Below, one piece after another: positions 1 through 9,099 of a stretch of DNA of 64,000 bases. The notes beneath the pieces are model-generated. The model had not been told where the DNA came from, searched no databases, and was given only the letters and a program-made list of their open reading frames with translations. A program made the translations under genes and the position numbers. The stretch comes from Neorhizobium petrolearium (GTDB taxonomy: Bacteria > Pseudomonadota > Alphaproteobacteria > Rhizobiales > Rhizobiaceae), in assembly GCF_017873175.1 (NCBI RefSeq), contig NZ_JAGGJW010000014.1:62001-126000 (forward strand), written 5' to 3'. Each line of letters begins with the position of its first letter. Position 1 is the stretch's first letter.

Positions 1-1
1 G

Positions 2-775
2 ATCCAGGCCGGCAACCCGGTCGCCGATGTCCTGCTGATCGCCGACACGGTGACGCTGGAGCGCATGAAGCAGGCTGGCCAGCTTCTGGCCTATAAATCG
101 CCGGAAGCCGCCAATTACGACAAGGCCCTCTACGATGCGGACGGCTATTATTATTCCACCAAGCTCATCACCACCGGTATCATGTACAATACCCAGGCGT
201 CGATGAAGCCAGCAAGCTGGGCCGACCTTGCAAAGTCGGAGGCCAAGGGTCTTGTCACCATGCCAAGCCCGCTTGCCTCGGGTGCCGCGCTCATTCACGC
301 CCAGACGCTGACCGCCGTTCCAGACCTCGGCTGGGACTATTACAAGCAGCTCAAGTACAATGGTGCGATCGCCGCAGGCGGCAATGGCGGGGTGCTGAAG
401 TCGGTCGCATCGGGCGAGAAGGCCTATGGCGTCGTGGTTGATTACATGCCGATCCGTGAAAAAGCCAAGGGGGCGCCGGTGGAGTTCGTCTTCCCGAAGG
501 AAGGCGTGTCTGCCGTGACTGAGCCCGCAGCGATCCTCGCTTCCACCAAGCATGCCGAAAACGCCAGGAAGTTCATCGATTACGTTCTGTCCGAGAAGGG
601 GCAGGAGGGGTTCCTGAAGCTCGGCTATATCCCGGCTCGCAACGGCATGGCGGTTCCGGCCGGCTTTCCGGCTCGCGATACGATCAAGGTTCTGCCGATC
701 AACGCCTCGGAAGCTCTCAAGAATTCCGAGAACGACGTCAAGACCTTCTCGGATATCTTCGGCACTAAAGGCTGA
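2..775 (+). CDS. ABC transporter periplasmic binding protein, iron/organophosphate type (5' end missing)
   Basis: The reading frame is open from the first bases of the window, so the start and signal peptide lie upstream; 257 residues are visible. The order binding protein, double permease, ATPase that follows is that of Fbp/Afu-type importers. The visible part has the pattern of the family 1 solute-binding fold (about residues 50-200: MYNTQ, a Gly/Ala-rich hinge, then EPAAILAST). Such proteins deliver ferric iron, aminoethylphosphonate or sugar phosphates to the membrane complex. The substrate cannot be read from sequence. The phosphodiesterase-like and Nudix genes downstream make a phosphorylated organic substrate worth considering (inference). 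Confidence 0.85.
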   Translation: MQAGNPVADVLLIADTVTLERMKQAGQLLAYKSPEAANYDKALYDADGYYYSTKLITTGIMYNTQASMKPASWADLAKSEAKGLVTMPSPLASGAALIHAQTLTAVPDLGWDYYKQLKYNGAIAAGGNGGVLKSVASGEKAYGVVVDYMPIREKAKGAPVEFVFPKEGVSAVTEPAAILASTKHAENARKFIDYVLSEKGQEGFLKLGYIPARNGMAVPAGFPARDTIKVLPINASEALKNSENDVKTFSDIFGTKG

Positions 776-787
776 TATAAACCCTTC

Positions 788-2482
788 ATGACGCGACCTA
801 AGAATCAGGGAAACAGCCAGCCGCGCTGGCTGTTTCCCTTTGTCGTAACAGTAATCTTTTGTCTGAGCGTGCTGCCGCTTGGGCGGCTTGCGGTGACCGG
901 TATCGTGTCGGCCATGCAGGGCGGGGCGCATCAGCTTCTCTCCGATCCCGCTCTCTGGCAGGCGGTCTACGATACGTTGACGACATCCTTCTTCGGCATG
1001 ATTGCGGCTGTCGTGCTCGGCGGCGGTTTCGCGCTTCTGCTGACGCTGTTCGATGTCCGCGGCAAGGCGGCGCTCGGCTTCCTTTTCATGCTGCCGACCA
1101 TGATCCCGCCGCAGGTGACGGCGCTTTCCTGGATCGGCATGACTGGCCCTTCGAGCACGCTTCTGAAGGCGCTCGGACTGGCGCCGCCGCTCGGAAGCCC
1201 GCAGCCGCTCTATTCGATTGGCGGGATTGCTTTGCTCTACGGCGTGCAGAATGCGGCACTCGTCTATCTCTCGCTCCGGGCGGGGCTGCTGGCGTTGCCA
1301 CGCGATGGGGTGGAGGCGGCCAGGCTCTCGGGCGCATCGTCCTGGCAGGTTCTGAAGGATGTGATCCTGCCGCTTTCCTTGCCCGGTTTTGCGGCCGGCG
1401 CGGCGATCGCCTTCGTCTCCTGCGTCGGCAATTTCGGTATTCCGGCAATTCTCGGCATCCCCGCCTCGATCTACACGCTGCCGACGCTGATCTATTCGAA
1501 GTTTTCGAGTTTCGGACCCGGCACATTCGCCGATGTCTCGCTGCTGTCGGCCATGATCGCCATTCTGTCGGTTGCAGGGCTTGCCGTGGAGGAACGGGTG
1601 CTGCGCGGCCGTGACTATCGTGTCATAGGCCTTTCCGGGCAGGTGGCGGTGTTTCGGCTGGGATCCTGGCGGTGGTTTGCGGAGATCGCGCTTTGGCTGA
1701 CGATCCTGATCATTCTCGTGATGCCCCTGACGGCGCTGGTTGCGAGCTCGCTGGCGCCGGCCTACGGCGTGCCGCTGAGTTCTTCGACCGCGACCATCCA
1801 AGCCTATGAGGAAATCCTCTTTCGCCAGACGGTGACGCGCACGGCATTTACCAACTCCGTCACTTTGTCGCTCACGACGGCCTTCGGTCTCCTGGCAGCG
1901 ACCGTGCTGACCGGTTATTTCCTGGTGCGCGGCAGGAGCCGGTTCGCACCGGTCATTGCGGCTCTTGCCGAGATTCCTTATGCCCTGCCGGGCATTGTGC
2001 TGGCAGTGGCTTTCATCCTCGTCTTCGCGGCACCCGTTCCGGTGATCGGAGTCTCGATCTACGGGACGATATGGATCATCCTGATCACTTATTTCTCAAG
2101 TTTCTTTGCCGTCAGCCTGAAGCCGGTGATGAGCGCCTTCCGGCAGCTCGATCCCTCGCTCGAAGAGGCGGCGCGGCTTTCGGGCGCTCGTTTCGGGCGG
2201 CGGCTTGCCGATATTCTCGTGCCGCTGGTCGCGCCAGCCGCCGGTGCCTCGGTGATTCTCGTCTTCCTGATCGCCTGCAACGAGCTGACCATATCGGCGC
2301 TGCTCTGGTCGGCCGGCACGCAGACCCTTGGTGTCGTCATCTACAATCTCGACGACAGCGGCAGTTTCAATCTCGCCTCGGCTCTCTCGGTCCTCGTTGT
2401 CTTCATGGTCGTGGTGATGATGCTGGTGCTGGAACTGATGGCGAAGCGATTGCCAAAAGGTGTGGTGCCATGGCGAAGCTGA
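788..2482 (+). CDS. ABC transporter permease, two fused membrane domains (FbpB/ThiP-like)
   Basis: A 564-residue inner-membrane protein with about 12 hydrophobic segments in two homologous halves, each carrying the cytoplasmic EAA loop that docks to the ATPase (EAARLSGASSWQVLKDVILP near residue 178 and EEAARLSGARFGRRLADILV near 459). Fused permeases of this length are typical of ferric-iron and 2-aminoethylphosphonate importers. It starts 12 bases after the binding-protein stop and overlaps the ATPase gene by 13 bases, so the three are one operon. No strong Shine-Dalgarno precedes the ATG. Confidence 0.9.
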   Translation: MTRPKNQGNSQPRWLFPFVVTVIFCLSVLPLGRLAVTGIVSAMQGGAHQLLSDPALWQAVYDTLTTSFFGMIAAVVLGGGFALLLTLFDVRGKAALGFLFMLPTMIPPQVTALSWIGMTGPSSTLLKALGLAPPLGSPQPLYSIGGIALLYGVQNAALVYLSLRAGLLALPRDGVEAARLSGASSWQVLKDVILPLSLPGFAAGAAIAFVSCVGNFGIPAILGIPASIYTLPTLIYSKFSSFGPGTFADVSLLSAMIAILSVAGLAVEERVLRGRDYRVIGLSGQVAVFRLGSWRWFAEIALWLTILIILVMPLTALVASSLAPAYGVPLSSSTATIQAYEEILFRQTVTRTAFTNSVTLSLTTAFGLLAATVLTGYFLVRGRSRFAPVIAALAEIPYALPGIVLAVAFILVFAAPVPVIGVSIYGTIWIILITYFSSFFAVSLKPVMSAFRQLDPSLEEAARLSGARFGRRLADILVPLVAPAAGASVILVFLIACNELTISALLWSAGTQTLGVVIYNLDDSGSFNLASALSVLVVFMVVVMMLVLELMAKRLPKGVVPWRS

Positions 2483-3510
2483 TCCTCAACAGCCTTTCCA
2501 AGTCCTTTGAAACGGGCGGCAGGCCCGCGGTGAACGGCTTGTCGCTCACCGTCAGGGAAGGCGGCTTTCTGGCGCTGCTCGGGCCTTCCGGCTGCGGCAA
2601 GACGACCGTGCTTCGCATGATCGCCGGTTTCGAGCAGCCGACGGAGGGTTCGATCCTGCTTGGGGAGCGGCTTCTTGCCGACGCGAGTGAGATGGTGCCG
2701 CCCGAACACCGCAACATGGCGATGGTCTTCCAGTCCTATGCGCTCTGGCCGCATATGAGCGTCGCGGAGAATGTCGGTTATCCGCTCAAGGTGCGCGGCA
2801 TTTCCGGCGAGAAGAGACAGCGGAAGGTGAAGGATGCCCTTTCTGCCGTCCGGCTCGAGAGCTACGCCGATCGACAACCGGCCGACCTGTCCGGCGGCCA
2901 GCGCCAGCGCGTCGCACTCGCCCGCTGCCTCGTGACGGAACCCGATGTCGTGCTGCTCGACGAACCGCTTGCCAATCTTGACCGACATCTGCGGCAGGAA
3001 ATGGAGGAGACCTTTCGCGAGTTTCATGCGCGATCGGGAGCGACGATGATCTACGTCACGCACGACCAGGCTGAAGCGATGGCGCTGGCGACGGACGTGG
3101 CGGTGATGTCGGAAGGCCGGCTCCTGCAAGTGGCGGCCCCCGAGGAGATCTATGCGAGCCCGGATGGCCGGCTGGTCGGTGGATTGATCGGGCAAGGCGC
3201 AATTCTCTCCCTCCCGTCTCCGGATGGTGACAGGCGGCTTCTCGACTGGCCGGCCATGCAGTCACTGTTGTCAACGCGGGAGATTGGGCAGGGGAATGAT
3301 CCGGTTGCGGATATCCTTGTCCGCCCGCAGGATGTGGAGATCGCGGCGGAAGGGGTGGCGGTCAGCGTTCTTTCGGTTCTCTTCGAAGGTGAGCGTTATG
3401 CGCTGCGTCTTGCCCTTGCTGATGGCCAGACCCTGCGTGCCTTCAGCCGTCGATCGGTCAAGGTTGGCGATACCCTGACGGTTATCATCCGCTCGGCCTG
3501 GAGGTTGTAG
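2470..3510 (+). CDS. ABC transporter ATP-binding protein (FbpC/PotA-like)
   Basis: A 346-residue ATPase with Walker A GPSGCGKT (about residues 38-45), signature LSGGQRQR (about 140), Walker B VVLLDEP (about 160) and the H-loop in YVTHDQAEA. The C-terminal 100 residues form a TOBE-like domain, as in CUT1/Fbp-type ATPases. The start is the ATG inside the end of the permease gene (13-base overlap), which gives the usual family N-terminus; a longer open frame upstream is only a shadow of the permease. It energises the importer encoded by the two preceding genes. Confidence 0.9.
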   Translation: MAKLILNSLSKSFETGGRPAVNGLSLTVREGGFLALLGPSGCGKTTVLRMIAGFEQPTEGSILLGERLLADASEMVPPEHRNMAMVFQSYALWPHMSVAENVGYPLKVRGISGEKRQRKVKDALSAVRLESYADRQPADLSGGQRQRVALARCLVTEPDVVLLDEPLANLDRHLRQEMEETFREFHARSGATMIYVTHDQAEAMALATDVAVMSEGRLLQVAAPEEIYASPDGRLVGGLIGQGAILSLPSPDGDRRLLDWPAMQSLLSTREIGQGNDPVADILVRPQDVEIAAEGVAVSVLSVLFEGERYALRLALADGQTLRAFSRRSVKVGDTLTVIIRSAWRL

Positions 3511-3561
3511 CCACGCGGCGTTCTGGTGGTTATGGTGCTGACGAGAATAGGGAATCTCAGC

Positions 3562-4671
3562 ATGTCGCTTCGCCTCGGCACGTTCAACATCGAAAACCTG
3601 ATGACGCGATTCGATTTTTCCGGCTGGCGTAATCAGCTTCGGCAGGATCGCGTGCTGAGACTCTATGACGTGCAGGACAAGGCGGTCTATCAGCAGTTGG
3701 AACAGGCCCGCCTGATCGCCGAAACCGACGATACGCGGCAGCTTTCCGCACTGGCGATCGCGCAAGCGGATGCCGACATTCTCTGCCTGCAGGAAGTCGA
3801 CAACATGCCGGCCCTGCAGGCCTTCGAATATGGCTATCTCTACCGCATGGTCGGAAACGGTTACCGCCAGAAATACCTCGTCGAGGGAAATGATTCGCGC
3901 GGTATCGACGTTGCCGTGCTGATGCGCGAAGAGACCCGTACCGGCGAGCAGATCGAGGTAATCGATGTCCGCAGCCACGCCATGCTGACCTATCAGGACC
4001 TCGGCCTGTTCAACGCGGAACTGGCACTGACCAGTAAGTCGCATGACAAGGTGTTCAAGCGGGATTGCCTCGAAGTTGAACTAAAGGTCGGCGGAAAGCC
4101 ACTGTCGCTCTACGTGGTCCACTTCAAGTCGATGAGCAATTCGCGTGAGGGTACGGACGGTCGGACCGGCACAATGGCGATCCGCACGGCCGAAGCGCGG
4201 GCTGTGCGCCATATCATCGAGCGCCGCTTCGGCGCGGGGCAGACCGAAATCAGGAATTTCGCCATCTGCGGCGACATGAACGATTATCAGGAAAAGGTGC
4301 AGGTGATCGGCACACGGCGCGAGGGTTACCGGTTCGAGCCAAGGCGGGAGGAAAAGAGCGCGCTTGACGTCTTCAGTGGTGACGGCTTCGCGGTGAACCC
4401 GATGCAGCGTCGTGACGTGATGGACCGCTGGACGCTTTACCACGCTCGCGGGCCTGAAGAGCAGCATCTCTGCCAGCTCGACTATATCTGGCTTTCTCCC
4501 GCGCTTGCCGAGCACAATCCGGACAGCGTTCCCGAGATCATCCGCGGCGGGCAGCCCTATCGCACCGTCTTTCCTCCGGGGCAAGACATCCAGCGATTTC
4601 CGCGTACCGGATGGGACCGTCCCAAGGCGTCGGATCACTGCCCCGTTGTCATGACGCTGGAGATCCAATGA
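3562..4671 (+). CDS. Endonuclease/exonuclease/phosphatase (EEP) family protein
   Basis: 369 residues with the EEP hydrolase motifs in order: FNIENL near the N-terminus, metal-binding Glu in CLQEVDN, GDMND (Asp/Asn pair) near residue 240 and the terminal SDHCP containing the catalytic His. These enzymes are metal-dependent phosphodiesterases acting on nucleic acids, phospholipids or phosphosugars. I see no signal peptide, so it is probably cytoplasmic. The start at 3562 places the first motif at residue 6. The stop overlaps the next start (ATGA), showing translational coupling to the Nudix gene, and the ABC operon ends 51 bases upstream. Physiological substrate unknown. Confidence 0.85.
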   Translation: MSLRLGTFNIENLMTRFDFSGWRNQLRQDRVLRLYDVQDKAVYQQLEQARLIAETDDTRQLSALAIAQADADILCLQEVDNMPALQAFEYGYLYRMVGNGYRQKYLVEGNDSRGIDVAVLMREETRTGEQIEVIDVRSHAMLTYQDLGLFNAELALTSKSHDKVFKRDCLEVELKVGGKPLSLYVVHFKSMSNSREGTDGRTGTMAIRTAEARAVRHIIERRFGAGQTEIRNFAICGDMNDYQEKVQVIGTRREGYRFEPRREEKSALDVFSGDGFAVNPMQRRDVMDRWTLYHARGPEEQHLCQLDYIWLSPALAEHNPDSVPEIIRGGQPYRTVFPPGQDIQRFPRTGWDRPKASDHCPVVMTLEIQ

Positions 4672-5420
4672 CCATCGAACTTTACGAGGATTTTTTCGGC
4701 TGGCCGCCGGAAAAGACCGTTTTCCAAGTCGATCGGGTGAGGATGCGCATCGTGACGGGGGCCCACCCACTCTACCTCGCGGAACAGGAGGCGATTGCCG
4801 AGAATTGGAAACAGGAGGTGGCCGCCAATCCCGCCCTGTTCGATGGCCGGATGATCCTTCAGAGGCGGATCGGCCTGGCACGGCGCGCGCTTGTCAGCGA
4901 AGGCTATCTCGTGCCCTTTTCCGCCTTCCTATGGTGGCGTAGGCAGCCGGAGCGGCACGGGGCCTTGCATATTCACGCGTATCCGGTTCTGGAAACCTCA
5001 GACGGTGCTCTGGTGGCCATCCGGATGGGCGCGCACACGGCGAATGCGGGCCTGGTTTATTTCGCCTGCGGCTCATTTGAGCCCGGTGACGTCGTTGACG
5101 GTCATTGCGACCCGGAGCTCAACATGCGGCGCGAGGTGCTGGAAGAGACGGGGATCGAACTGCATGATGCAATTGTAAGTGACGGATACTACATCGCTCA
5201 TTTCCGGCGGACTGTGACCCTGTTTCGGCTCTTCCGATTCGATCAGACCGCGGACCAGATGATCGCTCGGATCGAGCGGCATATGCAGGTTGCCGAAGAC
5301 AAGGAAATCGCGGGCGCGGTGGCGATCCGTTCGGCCGATCCTTCAGCCCATCCTTACCATGTCGGCATGTTGCCGGTTCTGAACTGGTATTTCGGCCAAG
5401 GGCAAGTCGTCGCCGAATAG
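4668..5420 (+). CDS. Nudix hydrolase
   Basis: 250 residues. The Nudix box core REVLEETGIE lies near residue 156, preceded by the Gly of ACGSFEPGD. The box is stretched: there are more residues between the Gly and the REV element than in the canonical GX5EX7REUXEEXGU, so substrate choice may be unusual. A long N-terminal extension of about 110 residues precedes the domain. Nudix enzymes cleave nucleoside diphosphate-linked compounds. It is coupled by an ATGA overlap to the EEP-family gene, suggesting the two act on the same phosphorylated compound (inference). Confidence 0.8.
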   Translation: MTIELYEDFFGWPPEKTVFQVDRVRMRIVTGAHPLYLAEQEAIAENWKQEVAANPALFDGRMILQRRIGLARRALVSEGYLVPFSAFLWWRRQPERHGALHIHAYPVLETSDGALVAIRMGAHTANAGLVYFACGSFEPGDVVDGHCDPELNMRREVLEETGIELHDAIVSDGYYIAHFRRTVTLFRLFRFDQTADQMIARIERHMQVAEDKEIAGAVAIRSADPSAHPYHVGMLPVLNWYFGQGQVVAE

Positions 5421-5485
5421 GGTTGCACTGAATGGGCTGCTCGGGCAGTTTGGCACCATCGAAAATTGCAGGGAGGGAACTGCTG

Positions 5486-6403
5486 TTGGCCCGTCGCTAC
5501 AGCATTTATGACGTCTTCACCAACAGGAAGCTTTCCGGCAATCCTTTGGCGGTCGTCTTTGACGCAGACGGTCTTGCCGACGATGCCATGCAGGCAATTG
5601 CGAGGGAAATGAATCTCTCGGAAACGGTTTTCGTGAAGTCTTCCTCCAATCCCGCCTATGCCGCGCGGCTGCGGATCTTTACACCCGGGAGGGAACTTCC
5701 CTTTGCCGGACATCCGACGGTTGGGACGGCTATAGCGCTTGCCGAACGTGATCACGGCATCCGTGGAGCGGACATGGATCTCGTCTGCGTGCTGGAGGAA
5801 AATGTCGGACCGGTGCGCTGCGCCGTGCGGCTTCGGGCCGGTGAGGCCGGATTTGCGGAATTCGACCTGCCGAGGAAGCCTCAACGGATCGACCTGCTGC
5901 TCGACCATCAGGGGCTTGCCGATGCGCTCAGCGTCAAATCGACGGATATGGGGTTCGAGAATCACGTGGCTTCGATCTGGAGTGCCGGCGTGCCTTTCCT
6001 GATGATTCCGCTGCACAACCTTGCCATTGTGCAGAACCTGGAATTTGATCCGCTCCTTTGGGAAAGGGCTGCTCCCTTCGTCGAAGGGGCGCTTGCTTCC
6101 GCTTATGTCTATTGTCGTGGCGGCGTCCACCATCAGGCGAAATTCCACGCGCGCATGTTCTCGCCGGACATGGGGATTTCAGAGGACCCGGCGACGGGTG
6201 CCGCGGTCGCAGCGCTTTCTGGGGCGATCCGTCATTTCGATGCACTGCCGGACGGGCATCATCCTCTCCTCGTGGAGCAGGGCGTCGAAATGGGCAGGCC
6301 GTCTTTCATCTACCTGCATATCGACGTGAAGGAGGCCGAGATTGCCAAGGCACGGATCGGCGGGCAAGCCGTCAGGCTTGCGGAAGGTATGCTTGACCTT
6401 TGA
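5486..6403 (+). CDS. PhzF family isomerase/epimerase-like protein
   Basis: 305 residues from a TTG start that has GGGAGG nine bases upstream and gives the normal family N-terminus (MARRYSIYDVFTNRKLSGNP); an in-frame ATG at 5432 would add 18 residues without a good ribosome site. PhzF hallmarks are SGNPLAVV, NLSETVF with the catalytic Glu, RIFTPGRELPFAGHPT and the C-terminal GDF/SEDPATGAA-like motif near residue 232. Family members are cytoplasmic dimeric isomerases; only PhzF of phenazine synthesis and a few others have known reactions. No phenazine genes are near, so the substrate is unknown. Confidence 0.85.
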   Translation: MARRYSIYDVFTNRKLSGNPLAVVFDADGLADDAMQAIAREMNLSETVFVKSSSNPAYAARLRIFTPGRELPFAGHPTVGTAIALAERDHGIRGADMDLVCVLEENVGPVRCAVRLRAGEAGFAEFDLPRKPQRIDLLLDHQGLADALSVKSTDMGFENHVASIWSAGVPFLMIPLHNLAIVQNLEFDPLLWERAAPFVEGALASAYVYCRGGVHHQAKFHARMFSPDMGISEDPATGAAVAALSGAIRHFDALPDGHHPLLVEQGVEMGRPSFIYLHIDVKEAEIAKARIGGQAVRLAEGMLDL

Positions 6404-6564
6404 ATTTCCGGCATGCGTCGAAGATTGCGATATTGTGACGCGGTAAATTGTTGAAACTTCTGCTCTTTGCACATCTGGTGCGAATCCTGCCAGTTCCATA
6501 TCTGCTGGAGTTCAATCCGGTTGGATTTTTTGACCGAAGAGGCGAATAATTTTTGCAGAGCCGC

Positions 6565-6593
6565 TGGACAAGGCCAGCGTTCCCCTTTATACG
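6565..6593 (+). promoter_or_regulatory. Sigma-70-type promoter for tRNA-Lys
   Basis: TGGACA at 6565-6570 and TATACG at 6588-6593 are separated by exactly 17 bases and lie about 44 bases before the tRNA. It is the best match in the 230-base gap after the PhzF-like gene, which otherwise shows no coding signal. Confidence 0.5.
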
Positions 6594-6636
6594 CCCCCTC
6601 ACACCGCTGGCGAGGACGCCTCGCGCAGACGGTCTT

Positions 6637-6712
<76 letters not shown>

Positions 6713-6759
6713 TATTCTTCCATGACGAAAGAAATTCCCGGGCAGGGGTGAGCGTCTTC

Positions 6760-7956
6760 TCAAGCGGCTTCGGGTTGAGCCGCCGCAATGCGGCGCTCGG
6801 TCTGGCGCAGGCACAGAGCGAGTGCGAAGCCGAGCATCATTGTGACGAAGATGTAGTAAGGTGCCGCCTGCCAGCCGGATGCCGCGACGATCGAAGCGAG
6901 CAGCATCGGACCGAATACCTGGCCGATATTGGACCCCTGCATGACGAATCCACTGAATGTGCCGACGAGGTCGCGGCGCGGGGCATAGACGGGCAGAGAA
7001 CCCATGATCGTCGCCGGCAGCACGCCACCTGAAACGGCGTAAAGCACTGACGCGCCATACCTCATCCACAGCGGAAAGGCATGGCCGAAGACGATGAAGG
7101 CCGTCATCGTCAGCATGACGCAAGGGCCGGCGATCAATGCCCAGCGCGGCGCGCCCCATCGGGCGAAGACGCCGCCAAGCACATTTCCGATGCCGTTTGC
7201 GAGCACGGCAAGCGCGGTCATGACGGACGCAGCCGCGAGGCCGATCCCCATATCCTCGATCAACAGCGTCGGCAGGAAGCCGAAGACAGCCATGAAGCTT
7301 GCGCTGTAGGTGGCAAAGATTCCTGAAAGGATCCAGGACATCGGCCGGGATGCGGTGAGCCTGACCGCCGCCGGCAGCGATGTCGGAACCTGCCCGGCGG
7401 CCCTCGGCTGCGCTGTTTTCATCGTCATCAGCGCAATCATCGGAATGAGGCTCAGCATGGCTGCGAAAACCCAGGAGCCCTGCCAGCCGAAGCTCGGCAG
7501 GAGGAAGGGCGAGATCATCATCATGACGGAAACGCCGACGGGCATCCATACGCCCCAGAGTGCGAAGGCGAGACCCGTATCGCGCGGATCGATCGATGAG
7601 GCGATCAGGCCGGGTGCCGCGACGGAGACCATGATCAGGCCGACGCTTTCCAGCACGCGGCTGGCGAAGATCACCGCTTCGGAATGTGTCGCGGCACCGA
7701 TCAGGCTGCCTGCGATGAGCAAGGCCAGGCCGAGGATCATCGCGCGGCGGTGGGTCAGATGGTCGGTGAAGCGACCGATGAGGAGGCCACAGACGGCGCC
7801 GAGCGCGCTGACCAGCCCCATCAGCCAGCCTGCGGCGACGAGATCCATGCCAAGTTCCGAGCGCAGCATCGGGATCGCGGGCGGTACTTTGCCGACATGC
7901 AGTGCGGCTGCGATGCCGCCCAGTACGGCGATTGCGACATGTCCCCAACGTGTCAT
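6760..7956 (-). CDS. MFS transporter (CynX/NimT-like)
   Basis: 398 residues with about 12 hydrophobic segments and the MFS loop 2-3 motif GRFTDHLTHRR near residue 58. The start at 7956 (MTRWGHVAIAVLGG) begins directly before the first membrane segment; an upstream in-frame start would add 30 hydrophilic residues. Members of this branch move cyanate, nitroimidazoles or unknown small molecules. It follows a LysR gene on the same strand by about 115 bases, so that regulator may control it. Substrate unknown. Confidence 0.85.
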   Translation of the reverse strand: MTRWGHVAIAVLGGIAAALHVGKVPPAIPMLRSELGMDLVAAGWLMGLVSALGAVCGLLIGRFTDHLTHRRAMILGLALLIAGSLIGAATHSEAVIFASRVLESVGLIMVSVAAPGLIASSIDPRDTGLAFALWGVWMPVGVSVMMMISPFLLPSFGWQGSWVFAAMLSLIPMIALMTMKTAQPRAAGQVPTSLPAAVRLTASRPMSWILSGIFATYSASFMAVFGFLPTLLIEDMGIGLAAASVMTALAVLANGIGNVLGGVFARWGAPRWALIAGPCVMLTMTAFIVFGHAFPLWMRYGASVLYAVSGGVLPATIMGSLPVYAPRRDLVGTFSGFVMQGSNIGQVFGPMLLASIVAASGWQAAPYYIFVTMMLGFALALCLRQTERRIAAAQPEAA

Positions 7957-8072
7957 GCTCTGCTTCTTCCGATCATAAAAGGCAAACCCTCGAACGGCTT
8001 TACCATCCTCGCAGGTGCCGAGGCATAAATTCCTTGCGAAGAGCATGATTTATGGTTGAAGGAACGCCTGGT

Positions 8073-9008
8073 TCAGCCCGCCCTCCGGATCTGCTCGCGG
8101 TTTTCCTCGATCTTGAGGTTCTGCACGAGCTTGGCGAGCCAGTCGACAAAGACCCGAACCTTGTTCGAGAGGTGGCGCGTCTGCGGATAGACAATGTAGA
8201 GAGGCAGGGATTCGCATTCCCAGTCCGCAAGAACCTCGACCAGCTCGCCGCGTGCGACCGGATCGCGGGCCATGAAATGGGCCGCCTGTGCGACGCCCAT
8301 GCCGGTGGTTGCGGCAGTGAGATAGCTGCGCGCATCATTGACCGAGACGACATAGCGCGGAGTTACTTCGATCACTTCCTCGCCGCGGCGGAAGTCGAAA
8401 GGCATCGTCCGCCCGGCAGTGGCGTTGAGATAGCCTACCGACATGTGCTTGTCCTCCAGTTCCTTCGGATGAGAGGGAAGGCCGAAGCGGCGGATATATT
8501 CGGGCGAGGCGTAGGTCTTCATCCTGAGTTCGCCGACCTTGCGGGCGATCAGCGACTGATCCTTCGGCGTACCGCCGCGAAGCGCACAATCAACGTTTTC
8601 GGCGATGTAATCCACCAGCCGGTCGCCGACCCCGATGTCCAGGCGGATGTTCGGGTAGCGTGTATAGAAGTCGCAAAGCGAAGGAATGACGACAAGGTCG
8701 GCGAAGGCGCCTGCCATCTCTACCCGCACACGCCCGGAGGGCGTCGTCTGCGAGTTCGACATGCTGCCGTCAAGCTCCTGAATTTCAGAGAGAATCTGGA
8801 TCGCACGCTCATAATAGAGCGCCCCGTCGGTGGTCACTATGACTCGCCGCGTCGTACGGTTCAAAAGCTTGGTGCTGAGATGCGATTCCAGTGCTTGCAC
8901 CATGTTGGTCGCCGTCGTCTTCGGAATGTTGAGCGTTGCGGCGGCGCGCGTGAAGTTACCGGTTTCGACGACCCTGACGAAAACGCGCATTGCTGAAAGC
9001 TGATCCAT
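8073..9008 (-). CDS. LysR family transcriptional regulator
   Basis: 311 residues. An N-terminal winged helix-turn-helix (FTRAAATLNIPKTTATNMVQ, residues 19-38) is followed by a LysR substrate-binding domain from about residue 90. It belongs to the large clade that controls small-molecule export or oxidoreductases. It is divergent from the alpha/beta-hydrolase and RND efflux genes across a 91-base gap that contains an inverted repeat, and it lies upstream of the MFS gene on its own strand, so it could control either side. Confidence 0.9.
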   Translation of the reverse strand: MDQLSAMRVFVRVVETGNFTRAAATLNIPKTTATNMVQALESHLSTKLLNRTTRRVIVTTDGALYYERAIQILSEIQELDGSMSNSQTTPSGRVRVEMAGAFADLVVIPSLCDFYTRYPNIRLDIGVGDRLVDYIAENVDCALRGGTPKDQSLIARKVGELRMKTYASPEYIRRFGLPSHPKELEDKHMSVGYLNATAGRTMPFDFRRGEEVIEVTPRYVVSVNDARSYLTAATTGMGVAQAAHFMARDPVARGELVEVLADWECESLPLYIVYPQTRHLSNKVRVFVDWLAKLVQNLKIEENREQIRRAG

Positions 9009-9050
9009 ATGTCACCTGTTGCGGTGCGATATTATCCATCAATTTGGAAT

Positions 9051-9085
9051 AGTGTTGTCCGTTAGGCTGACTTGTGGTCAACACT
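9051..9085. promoter_or_regulatory. Inverted repeat in the LysR/efflux divergent promoter
   Basis: AGTGTTG (9051-9057) and CAACACT (9079-9085) are exact inverted copies separated by 21 bases, within the 91-base gap between the LysR start and the hydrolase-like gene. The position is that expected for a LysR-type regulatory site, although the spacing is wider than the usual T-N11-A core. Confidence 0.4.
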
Positions 9086-9099
9086 GCGAACAATAATAT

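Noticed and set aside
2071..2469. N-terminal extension of the ABC ATPase gene
   Set aside because: The extra 133 codons overlap the permease in another frame and lack family similarity; the ATG at 2470 fits the ATPase start.
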